Assembly: GCF_904849725.1 (NCBI RefSeq) | Contig: NC_058522.1 | Location: forward strand, 439,113,529-439,177,528 | Source: Hordeum vulgare subsp. vulgare | Taxonomy: Eukaryota; Streptophyta; Magnoliopsida; Poales; Poaceae | Length of the DNA stretch: 64,000 bases | Direction of reading: 5' to 3' | Shown here: piece after piece, positions 1 through 14,400 of the stretch | Numbering within the stretch: the first letter of the stretch is position 1 | How the letters are laid out: every line of letters starts with the position of its first letter | Made by a program: the position numbers and the translations under genes | Notes under the pieces: model-generated | Database searches by the model: none | Told to the model about the DNA's origin: nothing | The model's input: the letters and a program-made list of their open reading frames with translations, nothing else

Positions 1-3000
1 GAACTCTGAAAATGTTGAAAGTTGGCATTCCATCATCATTTCACCCACATAACATGTCTTAAAAAGTTGAGAGAGCTACGACAAAAACTGGACGCACTTC
101 GTGTACAAAACGGACAATCTCTCTCGAAGTATGAGGGTTTCGAACGAGAACTCATCTCTTACAAAGGGATTTCATTTTTTTGAACTTATTTGAACTCCAT
201 ACTTTTTGTGTGTTCAAAATGCACCATTCAAAGGCACATCACAAAATTTCAACAATTTCTGACTTCATTTGGTATTCTTCGTGCATTTACTTTTTTTTGA
301 GCTAGTTGACCCTGAAATTGAAAAGCACTACGAATGAACTATGAAAATGTTGAAAGTTTGCATGCTATCATAATTTCACCCACATAGCATGTTTTAAAAA
401 GTTGAGAGAGCTACGACAAAAACTGGACGCACTTCGTGTACAAAATGGACAATCTCTCTCGAAGTATCAGGGTTTCGAACGAGAACTCATCTCTTACAAA
501 GGGATTTCATTTTTTAGAACTTATTTGAACTCCATACTTTTTGTGTGTTCAAAATGCACCATTCAAAGGCACATCACAAAATTTCAACAATTTCTGACTT
601 AATTTGGTATATTTCGTGCATTTACTTTTTTTTTGAGCTAGTTGACCCTGAAATTGAAAAGCACTACAAATGAACTCTAAAAATGTTGAAAGTTGGCATG
701 CTATCATCATTTCACCCACATAACATCTGTTAAAAAGTTGAGAGGGCTACGACAAAAACTGGACGCACTTCGTGTACAAAACGGACAATCTCTCTCGAAG
801 TATCACGGTTTCGAACGAGAACTCATCTCTTACAAAGTATTTCATTGTTTTGAACTTATTTGAACTCCATACTTTTTGTGTGTTCAAAATGCACCATTCA
901 AAGGCACATCACAAAATTTCAACACTTTCTGACTTCATTTGGTATTCTTCGTGCATTTACTTTTTTTTTTGAGCTAGTTGACCCTGAAATTGAAAAGCAG
1001 TACAAATGAACTCTAAAAATGTTGAAAGTTGGCATGCTATCATCGTTTCACCCACATAGCATGTGTTAAAAAGTTGAGAGTCCTACGACAAAAACTGGAC
1101 GCACTTCGTGTACAAAACGGACAATCTCTCTCGAAGTATCACGGTTTCGAACGAGAACTCATCTCTTACAAAGGGATTTCATTTTTTTGAACTTATTTGA
1201 ACTCCATACTTTTTGTGTGTTCAAAATGCACCATTCAAAGCCACATCACAAAATTTCAACAATTTCTGACTTCATTTGGTATTCTTCGTGCATTTACTTT
1301 TTTTTTAGTTAGTTGACCCTGAAATTGAAAAGCACTACAAATGAAATCTGGAAATGTGGAAAGTTGGCATGCTATCATCATTTCATCCACATAGCATGTG
1401 TTAAAAAGTTGAGAGGGATACGACAAAAACTGGATGCACTTCGTGTACAAAATGGACAATCTCTCTCGAAGTATCAGGGTTTCGAATGAGAACTCATCTC
1501 TTACAAAGGGGATTTCATTTTTTTGAACTTATTTGAACTCCATAATTTTTGTTTGTTCAAAATACACCATTCAAAGGCACATCACAAAATTTCAACAATT
1601 TCTGACTTCATTTGGTATATTTCGTGCATTTACTTATTGTTTTTGAGCTAGTTGACCCTGAAATTGAAAAGCACTACAAATGAACTCTGAAAATGTTGAA
1701 AGTTGGCATGCTATCATCATTTCACACACATAGCATGTGTTAAAGAGTTCAGTGGGCTACGACAAAAACTGGACGCACTTCGTGTACAAAACGGACAATC
1801 TCTCTCGAAGTATCAGGGTTTCGAACGAGAACTCAGCTCTTACAAAGTGATTTCATTTTTTTGAACTTATTTGAACTCCATAATTTTTTTGTGTTCAAAA
1901 TGCACCATTCAAAGGCACATCACAAAATTTCAACAATTTCTGACTTAATTTGGTATATCTCGTGCATTTACTTATTTTTTTTGAGCTAGTTGAACCTGAA
2001 ATTCATAAGCACTACAAATGAACTCTGAAAATGTTGAAAGTTGGCATTCTATCATCATTTCACCCACATAGCATGTGTTAAAAAGTTGAGAGAGCTACGA
2101 CGAAAACTGGACGCACTTCGTGTACAAAACGGACAATCTCTCTCGAAGTATCAGGGTTTCGAACGAGAACTCATCTCTTACAAAGGGATTTCATTTTTTT
2201 GAACTTATTTGAACTCCATACTTTTTGTGTGTTCAAAATGCACCATTCAAAGGCACATCACAAAATTTCAACAATTTCTGACTTCATTTGGTATTCATCG
2301 TGCATTTACTTATTTTTTTTGACCTAGTTGACCCTGAAATTGAAAAGCAGTACAAATGAACTCTAAAAATGTTGAAAGTTGGCATGCTATCATAATTTCA
2401 CCCACATAGCATGTGTTAAAAAGTTGAGAGTCCTACGACAAAAACTGGACGCACTTCGTGTACAAAACGGACAATCTCTCTCGAAGTATCACGGTTTTGA
2501 ACGAGAACTCATCTCTTACAGAGGGATTTCATTTTCTTGAACTTAGTTGAACTCCATACTTTTTGTGTGTTCAAAATGCACCATTCAAAGGCACATCACA
2601 AAATTTCAACAATTTCTGACTTCATTTGGTATTCTTCGTGCATTTACTTTTTCTTTTTAGTTAGTTGACCCTGAAATTGAAAAGCACTACAAATGAACTC
2701 TGGAAATGTGGAAAGTTGGCATGCTATCATCATTTCATCCACATAGCATGTGTTAAAAACTTGAGAGGGATACGACAAAAACTGGATGCACTTCGTGTAC
2801 AAAATGGACAATCTCTCTCAAGTATCAGGGTTTTGAACGAGAACTCATCTCTTACGAAGGGATTTCATTTTTTTGAACTTATTTGAACTCCATAATTTTT
2901 GTTTGTTCAAAATGCACCATTCAAAGGCACATCACAAAATTTCAACAATTTCTGACTTAATTTGGTATATTTCGTGCATTTACTTATTTTTTTGAGCTAG

Positions 3001-6000
3001 TTGACCCTGAAATTGAAAAGCACTACAAATGAACTCTGAAAATGTTGAAAGTTGGCATGCTATCATCATTTCACACACATAGCATGTGTTAAAAAGTTGA
3101 GAGGGCTACGACAAAAACTGGAGGCACTTCGTGTACAAAACGGACAATCTCTCTCGAAGTATGAGGGTTTCGAACGAGAACTCATCTCTTACAAAGTGAT
3201 TTCATTTTTTTGAACTTATTTCAACTCCATAATTTTTGTATGTTCAAAATGCACCATTCAAAGGCACATCACAAAATTTCAACAATTTCTGACTTAATTT
3301 GGTATATTTCGTGCATTTACTTATTTTTTTTGAGCTAGTTGACCCTGAAATTGATAAGCACTACAAATGAACTCTGAAAATGTTGAAAGTTGGCATTCTA
3401 TCATCATTTCACCCACATAACATGTCTAAAAAAGTTGAGAGAGCTACGACAAAAACTGGACGCACTTCGTGTACAAAACGGACAATCTCTCTCGAAGTAT
3501 GAGGGTTTCGAACGAGAACTCATCTCTTACAAAGGGATTTCATTTTTTTGAACTTATTTGAACTCCATACTTTTTGTGTGTTCAAAATGCACCATTCAAA
3601 GGCACATCACAAAATTTCAACAATTTCTGACTTCATTTGGTATTCTTCGTGCATTTACTTATTTTTTTTGAGCTAGTTGACCCTGAAATTGAAAAGCAAT
3701 ACAAATGAACTCTAAAAATGTTGAAAGTTGGCATGCTATCATCATTTCACCCACAAAGCATGTGTTAAAAAGTTGAGAGTCCTACGACAAAAACTGGACG
3801 CACTTCGTGTACAAAACGGACAATCTCTCTCGAAGTACCAGGGTTTCGAACGAGAACTCATCTCTTACAAAGGGATTTCATTTTTTTGAACTTATTTGAA
3901 CTCCATAATTTTTGTGTGTTCAAAATGCACCATTCAAAGGCACATCACAAAATTTCAACAATTTCTGACTTCATTTGGTATTCTTCGTGCATTTACTTTT
4001 TTTTTAGTTAGTTGACCCTGAAATTGAAAAGCACTACAAATGAACTCTGGAAATGTGGAAAGTTGGCATCCTATCATCATTTCATCCACATAGCATGTGT
4101 TAAAAAGTTGAGAGGGATACGACAAAAACTGGATGCACTTCGTGTACAAAATGGACAATCTCTCTCGAAGTATCAGGGTTTCGAACGAGAACTCATTTCT
4201 TACAAAGGGATTTCATTTTTTTGAACTTATTTGAACTCCATAATTTTTGTTTGTTCAAAATACACCATTCAAAGTCACATCACAAAATTTCAACAATTTC
4301 TGACTTAATTTGGTATATTTCGTGCATTTACTTATTTTTTTGAGCTAGTTGACCCTGAAATTGAAAAGCACTACAAATGAACTCTGAAAATGTTGAAAGT
4401 TGGCATGCTATCATCATTTCACACACATAGCATGTGTTAAAAAGTTGAGAGGGCTACGACAAAAACTGGACGCACTTCGTGTACAAAACGGACAATCTCT
4501 CTCGAAGTATGAGGGTTTCGAACGAGAACTCATCTCTTACAAAGTGATTTCATTTTTTGAACTTATTTGAACTCCATAATATTTGTGTGTTCAAAATGCA
4601 CCATTCAAAGGCACATCACAAAATTTCAACAATTTCTGACTTAATTTGGTATATTTCGTGCATTTACTTATTTTTTTTGAGCTAGTTGACCCTGAAATTC
4701 ATAACACTACAAATGAACTCTGAAAATGTTGAAAGTTGGCATTCTATCATCATTTCACCCACATAGCATGTGTTAAAAAGTTGAGAGAGCTACGACGAAA
4801 ACTGGACGCACTTCGTGTACCAAACGGACAATCTCTCTCGAAGTATGAGGGTTTCGAACGAGAACTCATCTCTTACAAAGGGATTTCATTTTTTTGAACT
4901 TATTTGAACTCCATACTTTTTGTGTGTTCAAAATGCACCATTCAAAGGCACATCACAAAATTTCAACAATTTCTGACTTCATTTGGTATTCTTCGTGCAT
5001 TTACTTTTTTTTTTGAGCTAGTTGACCCTGAAATTGAAAAGCTGTACAAATGAACTCTAAAAATGTTGACAGTTGGCATGCTATCATCATTTCACCCACA
5101 TAGCATGTGTTAAAAAGTTGAGAGTCCTACGACAAAAACTGGACGCACTTCGTGTACAAAACGGACAATCTCTCTCGAAGTATCACGGTTTCGAACGAGA
5201 ACTCATCTCTTACAGAGAGATTTCATTTTCTTGAACTTAGTTGAACTCCATAATTTTTGTGTGTTCAAAATGCACCATTCAAAGGCACATCACAAAATTT
5301 CAACAATTTCTGACTTCATTTGGTATTCTTCGTGCATTTACTTTTTCTTTTTAGGTAGTTGACCCTGAAATTGAAAAGCACTACAAATGAACTCTGGAAA
5401 TGTGGAAACTTGGCATGCTATCATCATTTCATCCACATAGCATGTGTTAAAAACTTGAGAGGGATACGACAAAAACTGGATGCACTTCGTGTACAAAATG
5501 GACAATCTCTCTCGAAGTATCAGGGTTTCGAACGAGAACTCATCTCTTACAAAGGGATTTCATTTTTTTGAACTTATTTGAACTCCATAATTTTTGTTTG
5601 TTCAAAATGCACCATTCAAAGTCACATCACAAAATTTCAACAATTTCTGACTTAATTTGGTATATTTCGTGCATTTACTTATTTTTTTGAGCTAGTTGAC
5701 CCTGAAATTGAAAAGCACTACAAATGAACTCTGAAAATGTTGAAAGTTGGCATGCTATCATCATTTCACACACATAGCATGTGTTAAAAAGTTGAGAGGG
5801 CTAAGACAAAAACTGGAGGCACTTCGTGTACAAAACGGACAATCTCTCTCGAAGTATGAGGGTTTCGAACGAGAACTCATCTCTTACAAAGTGATTTCAT
5901 TTTTTTGAACTTATTTCAACTCCATAATTTTTGTGTGTTCAAAATGCACCATTCAAAGGCACATCACAAAATTTCAACAATTTCTGACTTAATTTGGTAT

Positions 6001-9000
6001 ATTTCGTGCATTTACTTATTTTTTTTGAGCTAATTGACCCTGAAATTGATAAGCACTGCAAATGAACTCTGAAAATGTTGAAAGTTGGCATTCTATCATC
6101 ATTTCACCCACATAACATGTGTTAAAAAGTTGAGAGAGCTACGACAAAAACTGGACGCACTTCGTGTACCAAACGGACAATCTCTCTCGAAGTATGAGGG
6201 TTTCGAACGAGAACTCATCTCTTACAAAGGGATTTCATTTTTTTGAACTTATTTGAACTCCATACTTTTTTGTGTTCAAAATGCACCATTCAAAGGCACA
6301 TCACAAAATTTCAACAATTTCTGACTTCATTTGGTATTCTTCGTGGATTTACTTTTTTTTTGACCTAGTTGACCCTGAAATTGAAAAGCAGTACAAATGA
6401 ACTCTGGAAATGTGGAAAGTTGGCATGCTATCATCATTTCACCCACATAGCATGTGTTAAAAAGTTGAGAGTCCTACGACAAAAACTGGACGCACTTCGT
6501 GTACAAAACGGAAAATCTCTCTCGAAGTATCACGGTTTCGAACGAGAACTCATCTCTTACAGAGAGATTTCATTTTCTTGAACTTAGTTGAACTCCATAC
6601 TTTTTGTGTGTTCAAAATGCACCATTCAAAGGCACATCACAAAATTTCAACACTTTCTGACTTCATTTGGTATTCTTCGTGCATTTACTTTTTCTTTTTA
6701 GTTAGTTGACCCTGAAATTGAAAAGCACTACAAATGAACTCTAGAAATGTGGAAAGTTGGCATGCTATCATCATTTCATCCACATAGCATGTGTTAAAAA
6801 CTTGAGAGGGATGCGACAAAAACTGGATGCACTTCGTGTACAAAATGGACAATCTCTCTCGAAGTATCAGGGTTTCGAACGAGAACTCATCTCTTACAAA
6901 GGGATTTCATTTTTTTGAACTTATTTGAACTCCATAATTTTTGTTTGTTCAAAATGCACCATTCAAAGGCACATCACAAAATTTCAACAATTTCTGACTT
7001 CATTTGGTATATTTCGTGCATTTACTTATTTTTTTTTGAGCTAGTTGACCCTGAAATTGAAAAGCACTACAAATGAACTCTGAAAATGTTGAAAGTTGGC
7101 ATGCTATCATCATTTCACACACATAGCATGTGTTAAAAAGTTGAGAGGGCTACGACAAAAACTGGAGGCACTTCGTGTACAAAACGGACAATCTCTCTCG
7201 AAGTATGAGGGTTTCGAACGAGAACTCATCTCTTACAAAGTGATTTCATTTTTTTCAACTTATTTCAACTCCATAATTTTTGTGTGTTCAAAATGCACCA
7301 TTCAAAGGCACATCAGAAAATTTCAACAATTTCTGACTTAATTTGGTATTCTTCGTGCATTTACTTATTTTTTTTGAGCTAGTTGACCCTGAAATTGATA
7401 AGCACTACAAATGAACTCTGAAAATGTTGAAAGTTGGCATTCTATCATCATTTCACCCACATAACATGTGTTAAAAAGTTGAGAGGGCTACGACAAAAAC
7501 TGGACGCACTTCGTGTACAAAACGGACAATCTCTCTCGAAGTATGAGGGTTTCGAACGAGAACTCATCTCTTACAAAGGGATTTCATTTTTTTGAACTTA
7601 TTTGAACTCCATACTTTTTGTGAGTTCAAAATGCACCATTCAAAGGCACATCACAAAATTTCAACAATTTCTGACTTCATTTGGTATTCTTCGTGCATTT
7701 ACTTATTTTTTTTGAGCTAGTTGACCCTGAAATTGAAAAGCAGTACAAATGAACTCTAAAAATGTTGAAAGTTGGCATTCTATCATCATTTCACCCACAT
7801 AGCATGTGTTAAAAAGTTGAGAGTCCTACGACAAAAACTGGACGCACTTCGTGTACAAAACGGAAAATCTCTCTCGGAGTATCAGGATTTCGAACGAGAA
7901 CTCATCTCTTACAAAGGGATTTCATTTTCTTGAACTTAGTTGAACTCCATACTTTTTGTGTGTTCAAAATGCACCTTTCAAAGGCACATCACAAAATTTC
8001 AACAATTTCTGACTTCATTTGGTATATTTCATGCATTTACTTATTTTTTTGAGCTAGTTGACCTTGAAATTGAAAAGCAGTACAAATGAACTCTGAAAAT
8101 GTTGAAAGTTGGCATGCTATCATCATTTCACCCACATAGCATGTGTTAAAAAGTTGAGAGGGCTACGACAAAAACTGGATGCACTTCGTGTACAAAACGG
8201 ACAATCTCTCTCGAAGTATCAGGGTTTTGAACGAGAACTCATCTCTTACAAAGGGATTTCATTTTTTTGAACTTATTTGAACTCCATACTTTTTGTGTGT
8301 TCAAAATGCACCATTCAAAGTCACATCAGAAAATTTCAACAATTTCTGACTTAATTTGGTATATTTCGTGCATTTAGTTATTTTTTTTGAGCTAGTTGAC
8401 CCTGAAATTGAAAAGCACTACAAATGAACTCTGAAAATGTTGAAAGTTGGCATGCTATCATCATTTCACCCACATAGCATGTGTTAAAAAGTTGAGAGGG
8501 CTACGAAAAAAACTGGACGCACTTCGTGTACAAAACGGACAATCTCTCTCGAAGTACTAGGGTTTCGAACGAGAACTCATCTCTTACAAAGGGATTTCAT
8601 TTTTTTGAACTTATTTGAACTCCATACTTTTTGTGTGTTAAAAATGCACCATTCAAAGGCATATCAGAAAATTTCAACAATTTCTGACTTCATTTGGGAT
8701 TCTTCATGCATTTACTTTTTTTTGAGCTAGTTGACCCTGAAATTGAAAAGCAGTACAAAGGAACTCTGAAAATGTTGAAAGTTGGCATGCTATCATCATT
8801 TCACCCACATAGCATGTGTTAAAAAGTTGAGAGGGCTACGACAAAAACTGGACGCACTTCGTGTACAAAACGGACAATCTCTCTCGAAGTATGAGGGTTT
8901 CGAACGAGAACTCATCTCTTACAAAGGGATTTCATTTTTTTGAACTTATTTGAACTCCATACTTTTTGTGTGTTCAAAATGCACCATTCAAAGGCACATC

Positions 9001-11406
9001 ACAAAATTTCAACAATTTCTGACTTCATTTGGTATTCTTCGTGCATTTACTTATTTTTTTTGAGCTAGTTGACCCTGAAATTGAAAAGCAGTACAAATGA
9101 ACTCTAAAAATGTTGAAAGTTGGCATGCTATCATCATTTCACCCACATAGCATGTGTTAAAAAGTTGAGAGTCCTACGACAAAAACTGGACGCACTTCGT
9201 GTACAAAACGGACAATCTCTCTCGAAGTATCAGGATTTCGAACGAGAACTCATCTCTTACAAAGGGATTTCATTTTCTTGAACTTAGTTGAACTCCATAC
9301 TTTTTGTGTGTTCAAAATGCACCATTCAAAGTCACATCACAAAATTTCAACAATTTCTGACTTAATTTGGTATATTTCGTGCATTTACTTATTTTTTTTG
9401 AGCTAGTTGACCCTGAAATTGAAAAGCACTACAAATGAACTCTGAAAATGTTGAAAGTTGGCATGCTATCATCATTTCACCCACATAGCATGTGTTAAAA
9501 AGTTGAGAGGGCTACGAAAAAAACTGGACGCACTTCGTGTACAAAACGGACAATCTCTCTCGAAGTACTAGGGTTTCGAACGAGAACTCATCTCTTACAA
9601 AGGGATTTCATTTTTTTTGAACTTATTTGAACTCCATACTTTTTGTGTGTTCAAAATGCACCATTCAAAGGCATATCAGAAAATTTCAACAATTTCTGAC
9701 TTCATTTGGGATTCTTCATGCATTTACTTTTTTTTGAGCTAGTTGACCCTGAAATTGAAAAGCAGTACAAATGAACTCTGAAAATGTTGAAAGTTGGCAT
9801 GCTATCATCATTTCACCCACATAGCATGTGTTAAAAAGTTGAGAGGGCTACGACAAAAACTGGACGCACTTCGTGTACAAAACGGACAATCTCTCTCGAA
9901 GTATGAGGGTTTCGAACGAGAACTCATCTCTTACAAAGGGATTTCATTTTTTTGAACTTATTTGAACTCCATACTTTTTGTGTGCTCAAAATGCCCCATT
10001 CAAAGGCACATCACAAAATTTCAACATTTTCTGACTTCATTTGGTATTCTTCGTGCATTTACTTATTTTTTTTTGAGCTAGTTGACCCTGAAATTGAAAA
10101 GCAGTACAAATGAACTCTAAAAATGTTGAAACTTGGCATGCTATCATCATTTCACCCACATAGCATGTGTTAAAAAGTTGAGAGTCCTACGACAAAAACT
10201 GGACGCACTTCGTGTACAAAACGGACAATCTCTCTCGAAGTATCAGGATTTCGAACGAGAACTCATCTCTTACAAAGGGATTTCATTTTCATGAACTTAG
10301 TTGAACTCCATACTTTTTGTGTGTTGAAAATGCACCATTCAAAGGCACATCACAAAATTTCAACAATTTCTGACTTCATTTGGTATATTTCGTGCATTTA
10401 CTTATTTTTTTGAGCTAGTTGACACTGAAATTGAAAAGCAGTACAAATGAACTCTGAAAATGTTGAAAGTTGGCATGCTATCATCATTTCACCCACATAG
10501 CATGTGTTAAAAAGTTTAGAGGGCTACGACAAAAACTGGATGCACTTCGTGTACAAAACGGACAATCTCTCTCGAAGTATCAGGGTTTTGAACGAGAACT
10601 CATCTCTTACAAAGGGATTTCATTTTTTTGAACTTATTTGAACTCCATACTTTTTGTGTGTTCAAAATGCACCATTCAAAGTCACATCACAAAATTTCAA
10701 CAATTTCTGACTTAATTTGGTATGTTTCGTGCATTTACTTATTTTTTTTGAGCTAGTTGACCCTGAAATTGAAAAGCACTACAAATGAACTCTGAAAATG
10801 TTGAAAGTTGGCATGCTATCATTATTTCACCCACATAGCATGTGTTAAAAAGTTGAGAGGGCTACGAAAAAAACTGGACGCACTTCGTGTACAAAACGGA
10901 CAATCTCTCTCAAAGTACTAGGGTTTCGAACGAGAACTCATCTCTTACAAAGGGATTTCATTTTTTTGAACTTATTTGAACTCCATACTTTTTGTGTGTT
11001 CAAAATGCACCATTCAAAGGCATATCAGAAAATTTCAACAATTTCTGACTTCATTTGGGATTCTTCATGCATTTACTTTTTTTTGAGCTAGTTGACCCTG
11101 AAATTGAAAAGCAGTACAAATGAACTCTGAAAATGTTGAAAGTTGGCATGCTATCATCATTTCACCCACATAGCATGTGTTAAAAAGTTGAGAGGGCTAC
11201 GACAAAAACTGGACGCACTTCGTGTACAAAACGGACAATCTCTCTCGAAGTATACGGATTCTTCATGCATTTACTTTTTTTTGAGCTAGTTGACCCTGAA
11301 ATTGAAAACCAGTGCAAATGAACTCTGAAAATGTTGAAAGTTGGCATGCTATCATCATTTCACCCACATAGCATGTGTTAAAAAGTTGAGAGGGCTACGA
11401 CAAAAA
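1..11406. repeat. Afa/pTa535-like ~336-bp satellite array, left block
   Basis: About 34 head-to-tail monomers of 335-339 bp. Landmarks that recur in every unit are a block around CTACGACAAAAACTGG, a TTGAGCTAGTTGACC block and a GCACTACAAATGAACTC block. CTACGAC landmarks at 76, 411, 747, 1083, 1418, 1757, 2095 and 2433 give the period. Unit length and the segments around the landmark match what I remember of the Triticeae Afa/pAs1/pTa535 family, a FISH landmark repeat enriched on D-genome chromosomes. The array starts before the window. Short frames of 66-81 codons recur because the monomer recurs and are not taken as genes. Recognition of the family is from memory; the periodicity is read directly. 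Confidence 0.93.
1083..7486. repeat. Higher-order repeat block A (4-monomer, ~1347 bp)
   Basis: Monomers carry diagnostic variants before and after the CTACGAC landmark. In order they read: AGAGCTACG (start of unit), GTCCTACG, GGATACG followed by GATGC, then GGGCTACG followed by GAGGC or with GTGATTTC downstream. This set of four repeats at 2095, 3443, 4789 and 6139, spaced 1348, 1346 and 1350 bp. Units from 1083 already follow the same order. This shows amplification in blocks of four monomers rather than singly. Confidence 0.8.
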
Positions 11407-14400
11407 TGTTGGGGAACGTCGCATGGGAAACAAAAATATTTCCTACGCGCACGAAGACCTATCATGGTGATGTCCATCTACGAGAGGGGATGAGTGATCT
11501 ACGTACCCTTGTAGATCGTACAGCAGAAGCGTTAGTGAACGCGGTTGATGTAGTGGAACGTTCTCACGTCCCTCGATCCGCCCCGCGAACAATACCGCGA
11601 TCAGTCCCACGATCTAGTACCGAACGGACGGCACCTCCGCGTTCAGCACACGTACAACTCGACGATGATCCCGGCCTTCTTGATCCAGCAAGAGAGACGG
11701 AGAGGTAGAAGAGTTCTCCGGCAGCGTGACGGCGCTCCGGAGGTTGGTGATGACCTTGTCTCAGCAGGGCTCCGCCCGAGCTCCGCAGAAACGCGATCTA
11801 GAGGAAAAACCGTGGAGGTATGTGGTCGGGCTGCCGTGGAAAAGTCATCTCAAATCAGCCCTAAAACCTCCGTATATATAGGTGGGAGGGAGGGGAGGAG
11901 GCAGCCTCAAAACCTAAAGGTTTGGCCGAAATTGGAGGTGGAGGAGTCCTACTCCAATCCTACTTGGAATAGGATTCCACCTTCCCACTTGGAAACTCTT
12001 TCCACCTTGTGTTTTTCCTTCTCAAACCTTATGGGCCTTAGTGGGAACTTATTCCAGCCCACTAGGGGCTGGTTTATCTCTTCCCATAGCCCATGAGACC
12101 CCTTGGGGCGTGACACCCCTCCCGATGGTCCCCGGCACCCCTCCCGGCACTCCCGGTACACTACCGATGAGCCCGAAACTTGTCCGGTAATGCACAAAAA
12201 CCTTCCGGTAACCAAATGAGGTCATCCTATATATCAATCTTCGTTTCCGGACCATTCCGGAAACCCTCGTGACGTCCGTGATCTCATCCGGGACTCCGAA
12301 CAACATTCGGTAACCAACCATATAACTCAAATACGAATAAAACAACGTCGAACCTTAAGTGTGCAGACCCTGCGGGTTCGAGAACTATGTAGACATGACC
12401 CAAGAGACTCCTCGGTCAATATCCAATAGCGGGACCTGGATGCCCATATTGAATCCTACATATTCTACGAAGATCTTATCGTTTGAACCTCAGTGCCAAG
12501 GATTCATATAATCCCGTATGTCATTCCCTTTGTCCTTCGGTATGTTACTTGCCCGAGATTCGATCGTCAGTATCCGCATACCTATTTCAATCTCGTTTAC
12601 CGGCAAGTCTCTTTACTCGTTCCGTAATACAAGATCCCGCAACTTACACTAAGTCACATCGCTTGCAAGGCTTGTGTGTGATGTTGTATTACCGAGTGGG
12701 CTCGAGATACCTCTCCGTCACACGGAGTGACAAATCCCAGTCTCGATCCATACTAACTCAACTAACACCTTCGGAGATACCTCTAGAGCATCTTTATAGT
12801 CACCCAGTTACGTTGCGACGTTTGATACACACAAAGCATTCCTCCGGTGTCAGTGAGTTATATGATCTCATGGTCATAGGAACAAATACTTGACACGCAG
12901 AAAACTGTAGCAACAAAATGACACGATCAACATGCTACGTCTATTAGTTTGGGTCTAGTCCATCACATGATTCTCCTAATGATGTGATCCCGTTATCAAG
13001 TAACAACACTTGCCTATGGCCAGGAAACCTTGGCCATCTTTGATCAACGAGCTAGTCAACTAGAGGCTTACTAGGGACAGTGTTTTATCTATGTATCCAC
13101 ACAAGTATTGTGTTTCCAATCAATACAATTATAGCATGGATAATAAACGATTATCATGAACAAAGAAATATAATAATAACTAATTTATTATTGCCTCTAG
13201 GGCATATTTCCAACAAAAAACTGGATGCACTTCGTGTACAAAACGGACAATCTCTCTCGAAGTATCAGGGTTTTGAACGAGAACTCATCTCTTACAAAGG
13301 GATTTCATTTTTTTGAACTTATTTGAACTCCATACTTTTTGTGTGTTCAAAATGCACCATTCAAAGTCACATCACAAAATTTCAACAATTTCTGACTTAA
13401 TTTTGTATATTTCGTGCATTTACTTATTTTTTTTGAGCTAGTTGACCCTTAAATTGAAAAGCACTACAAATGAACTCTGAAAATGTTGAAACTTGGCATG
13501 CTATCATCATTTCACCCACACAGCATGTGTTAAAAAGTTGAGAGGGCTACGAAAAAAACTGGACGCACTTCGTGTACAAAACGGACAATCTCTCTCGAAG
13601 TACTAGGGTTTCGAACGAGAACTCATCTCTTACAAAGGGATTTCATTTTTTTGAACTTATTTGAACTCCATACTTTTTGTGTGTTCAAAATGCACCATTC
13701 AAACGCATATCAGAAAATTTCAACAATTTCTGACTTCATTTGGGATTCTTCATGCATTTACTTTTTTTTGAGCTAGTTGACCCTGAAATTGAAAAGCAGT
13801 ACAAATGAACTCTGAAAATGTTGAAAGTTGGCATGCTATCATCATTTCACCCACATAACATGTGTTAAAAAGTTGAGAGGGCTACGACAAAAACTGGACG
13901 CACTTCGTGTACAAAACGGACAATCTCTCTCGAAGTATGAGGGTTTCGAACGAGAACTCATCTCTTACAAAGGGATTTCATTTTTTTGAACTTATTTGAA
14001 CTCCATACTTTTTGTGTGTTCAAAATGCACCATTCAAAGGCACATCACAAAATTTCAACAATTTCTGACTTCATTTGGTATTCTTCGTGCATTTACTTAT
14101 TTTTTTTGAGCTAGTTGACCCTGAAATTGAAAAGCAGTACAAATGAACTCTGAAAATGTTGAAAGTTGGCATGCTATCATCATTTCACCCACATAGCATG
14201 TGTTAAAAAGTAGAGAGTCCTAGGACAAAAACTGGACGCACTTCGTGTACAAAACGGACAACCTCTCTCGAAGTATCAGGATTTCGAACGAGAACTCATC
14301 TCTTACAAAGGGATTTCATTTTCTTGAACTTAGTTGAACTCCATACTTTTTGTGTGTTCAAAATGCACCATTCAAAGGAACATCACAAAATTTCAACAAT

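Noticed and set aside
11406..12893. Frames of 88-143 codons inside the solo LTR
   Set aside because: The segment is a recognisable non-coding LTR; the frames have no domain and the LTR bounds explain the sequence.
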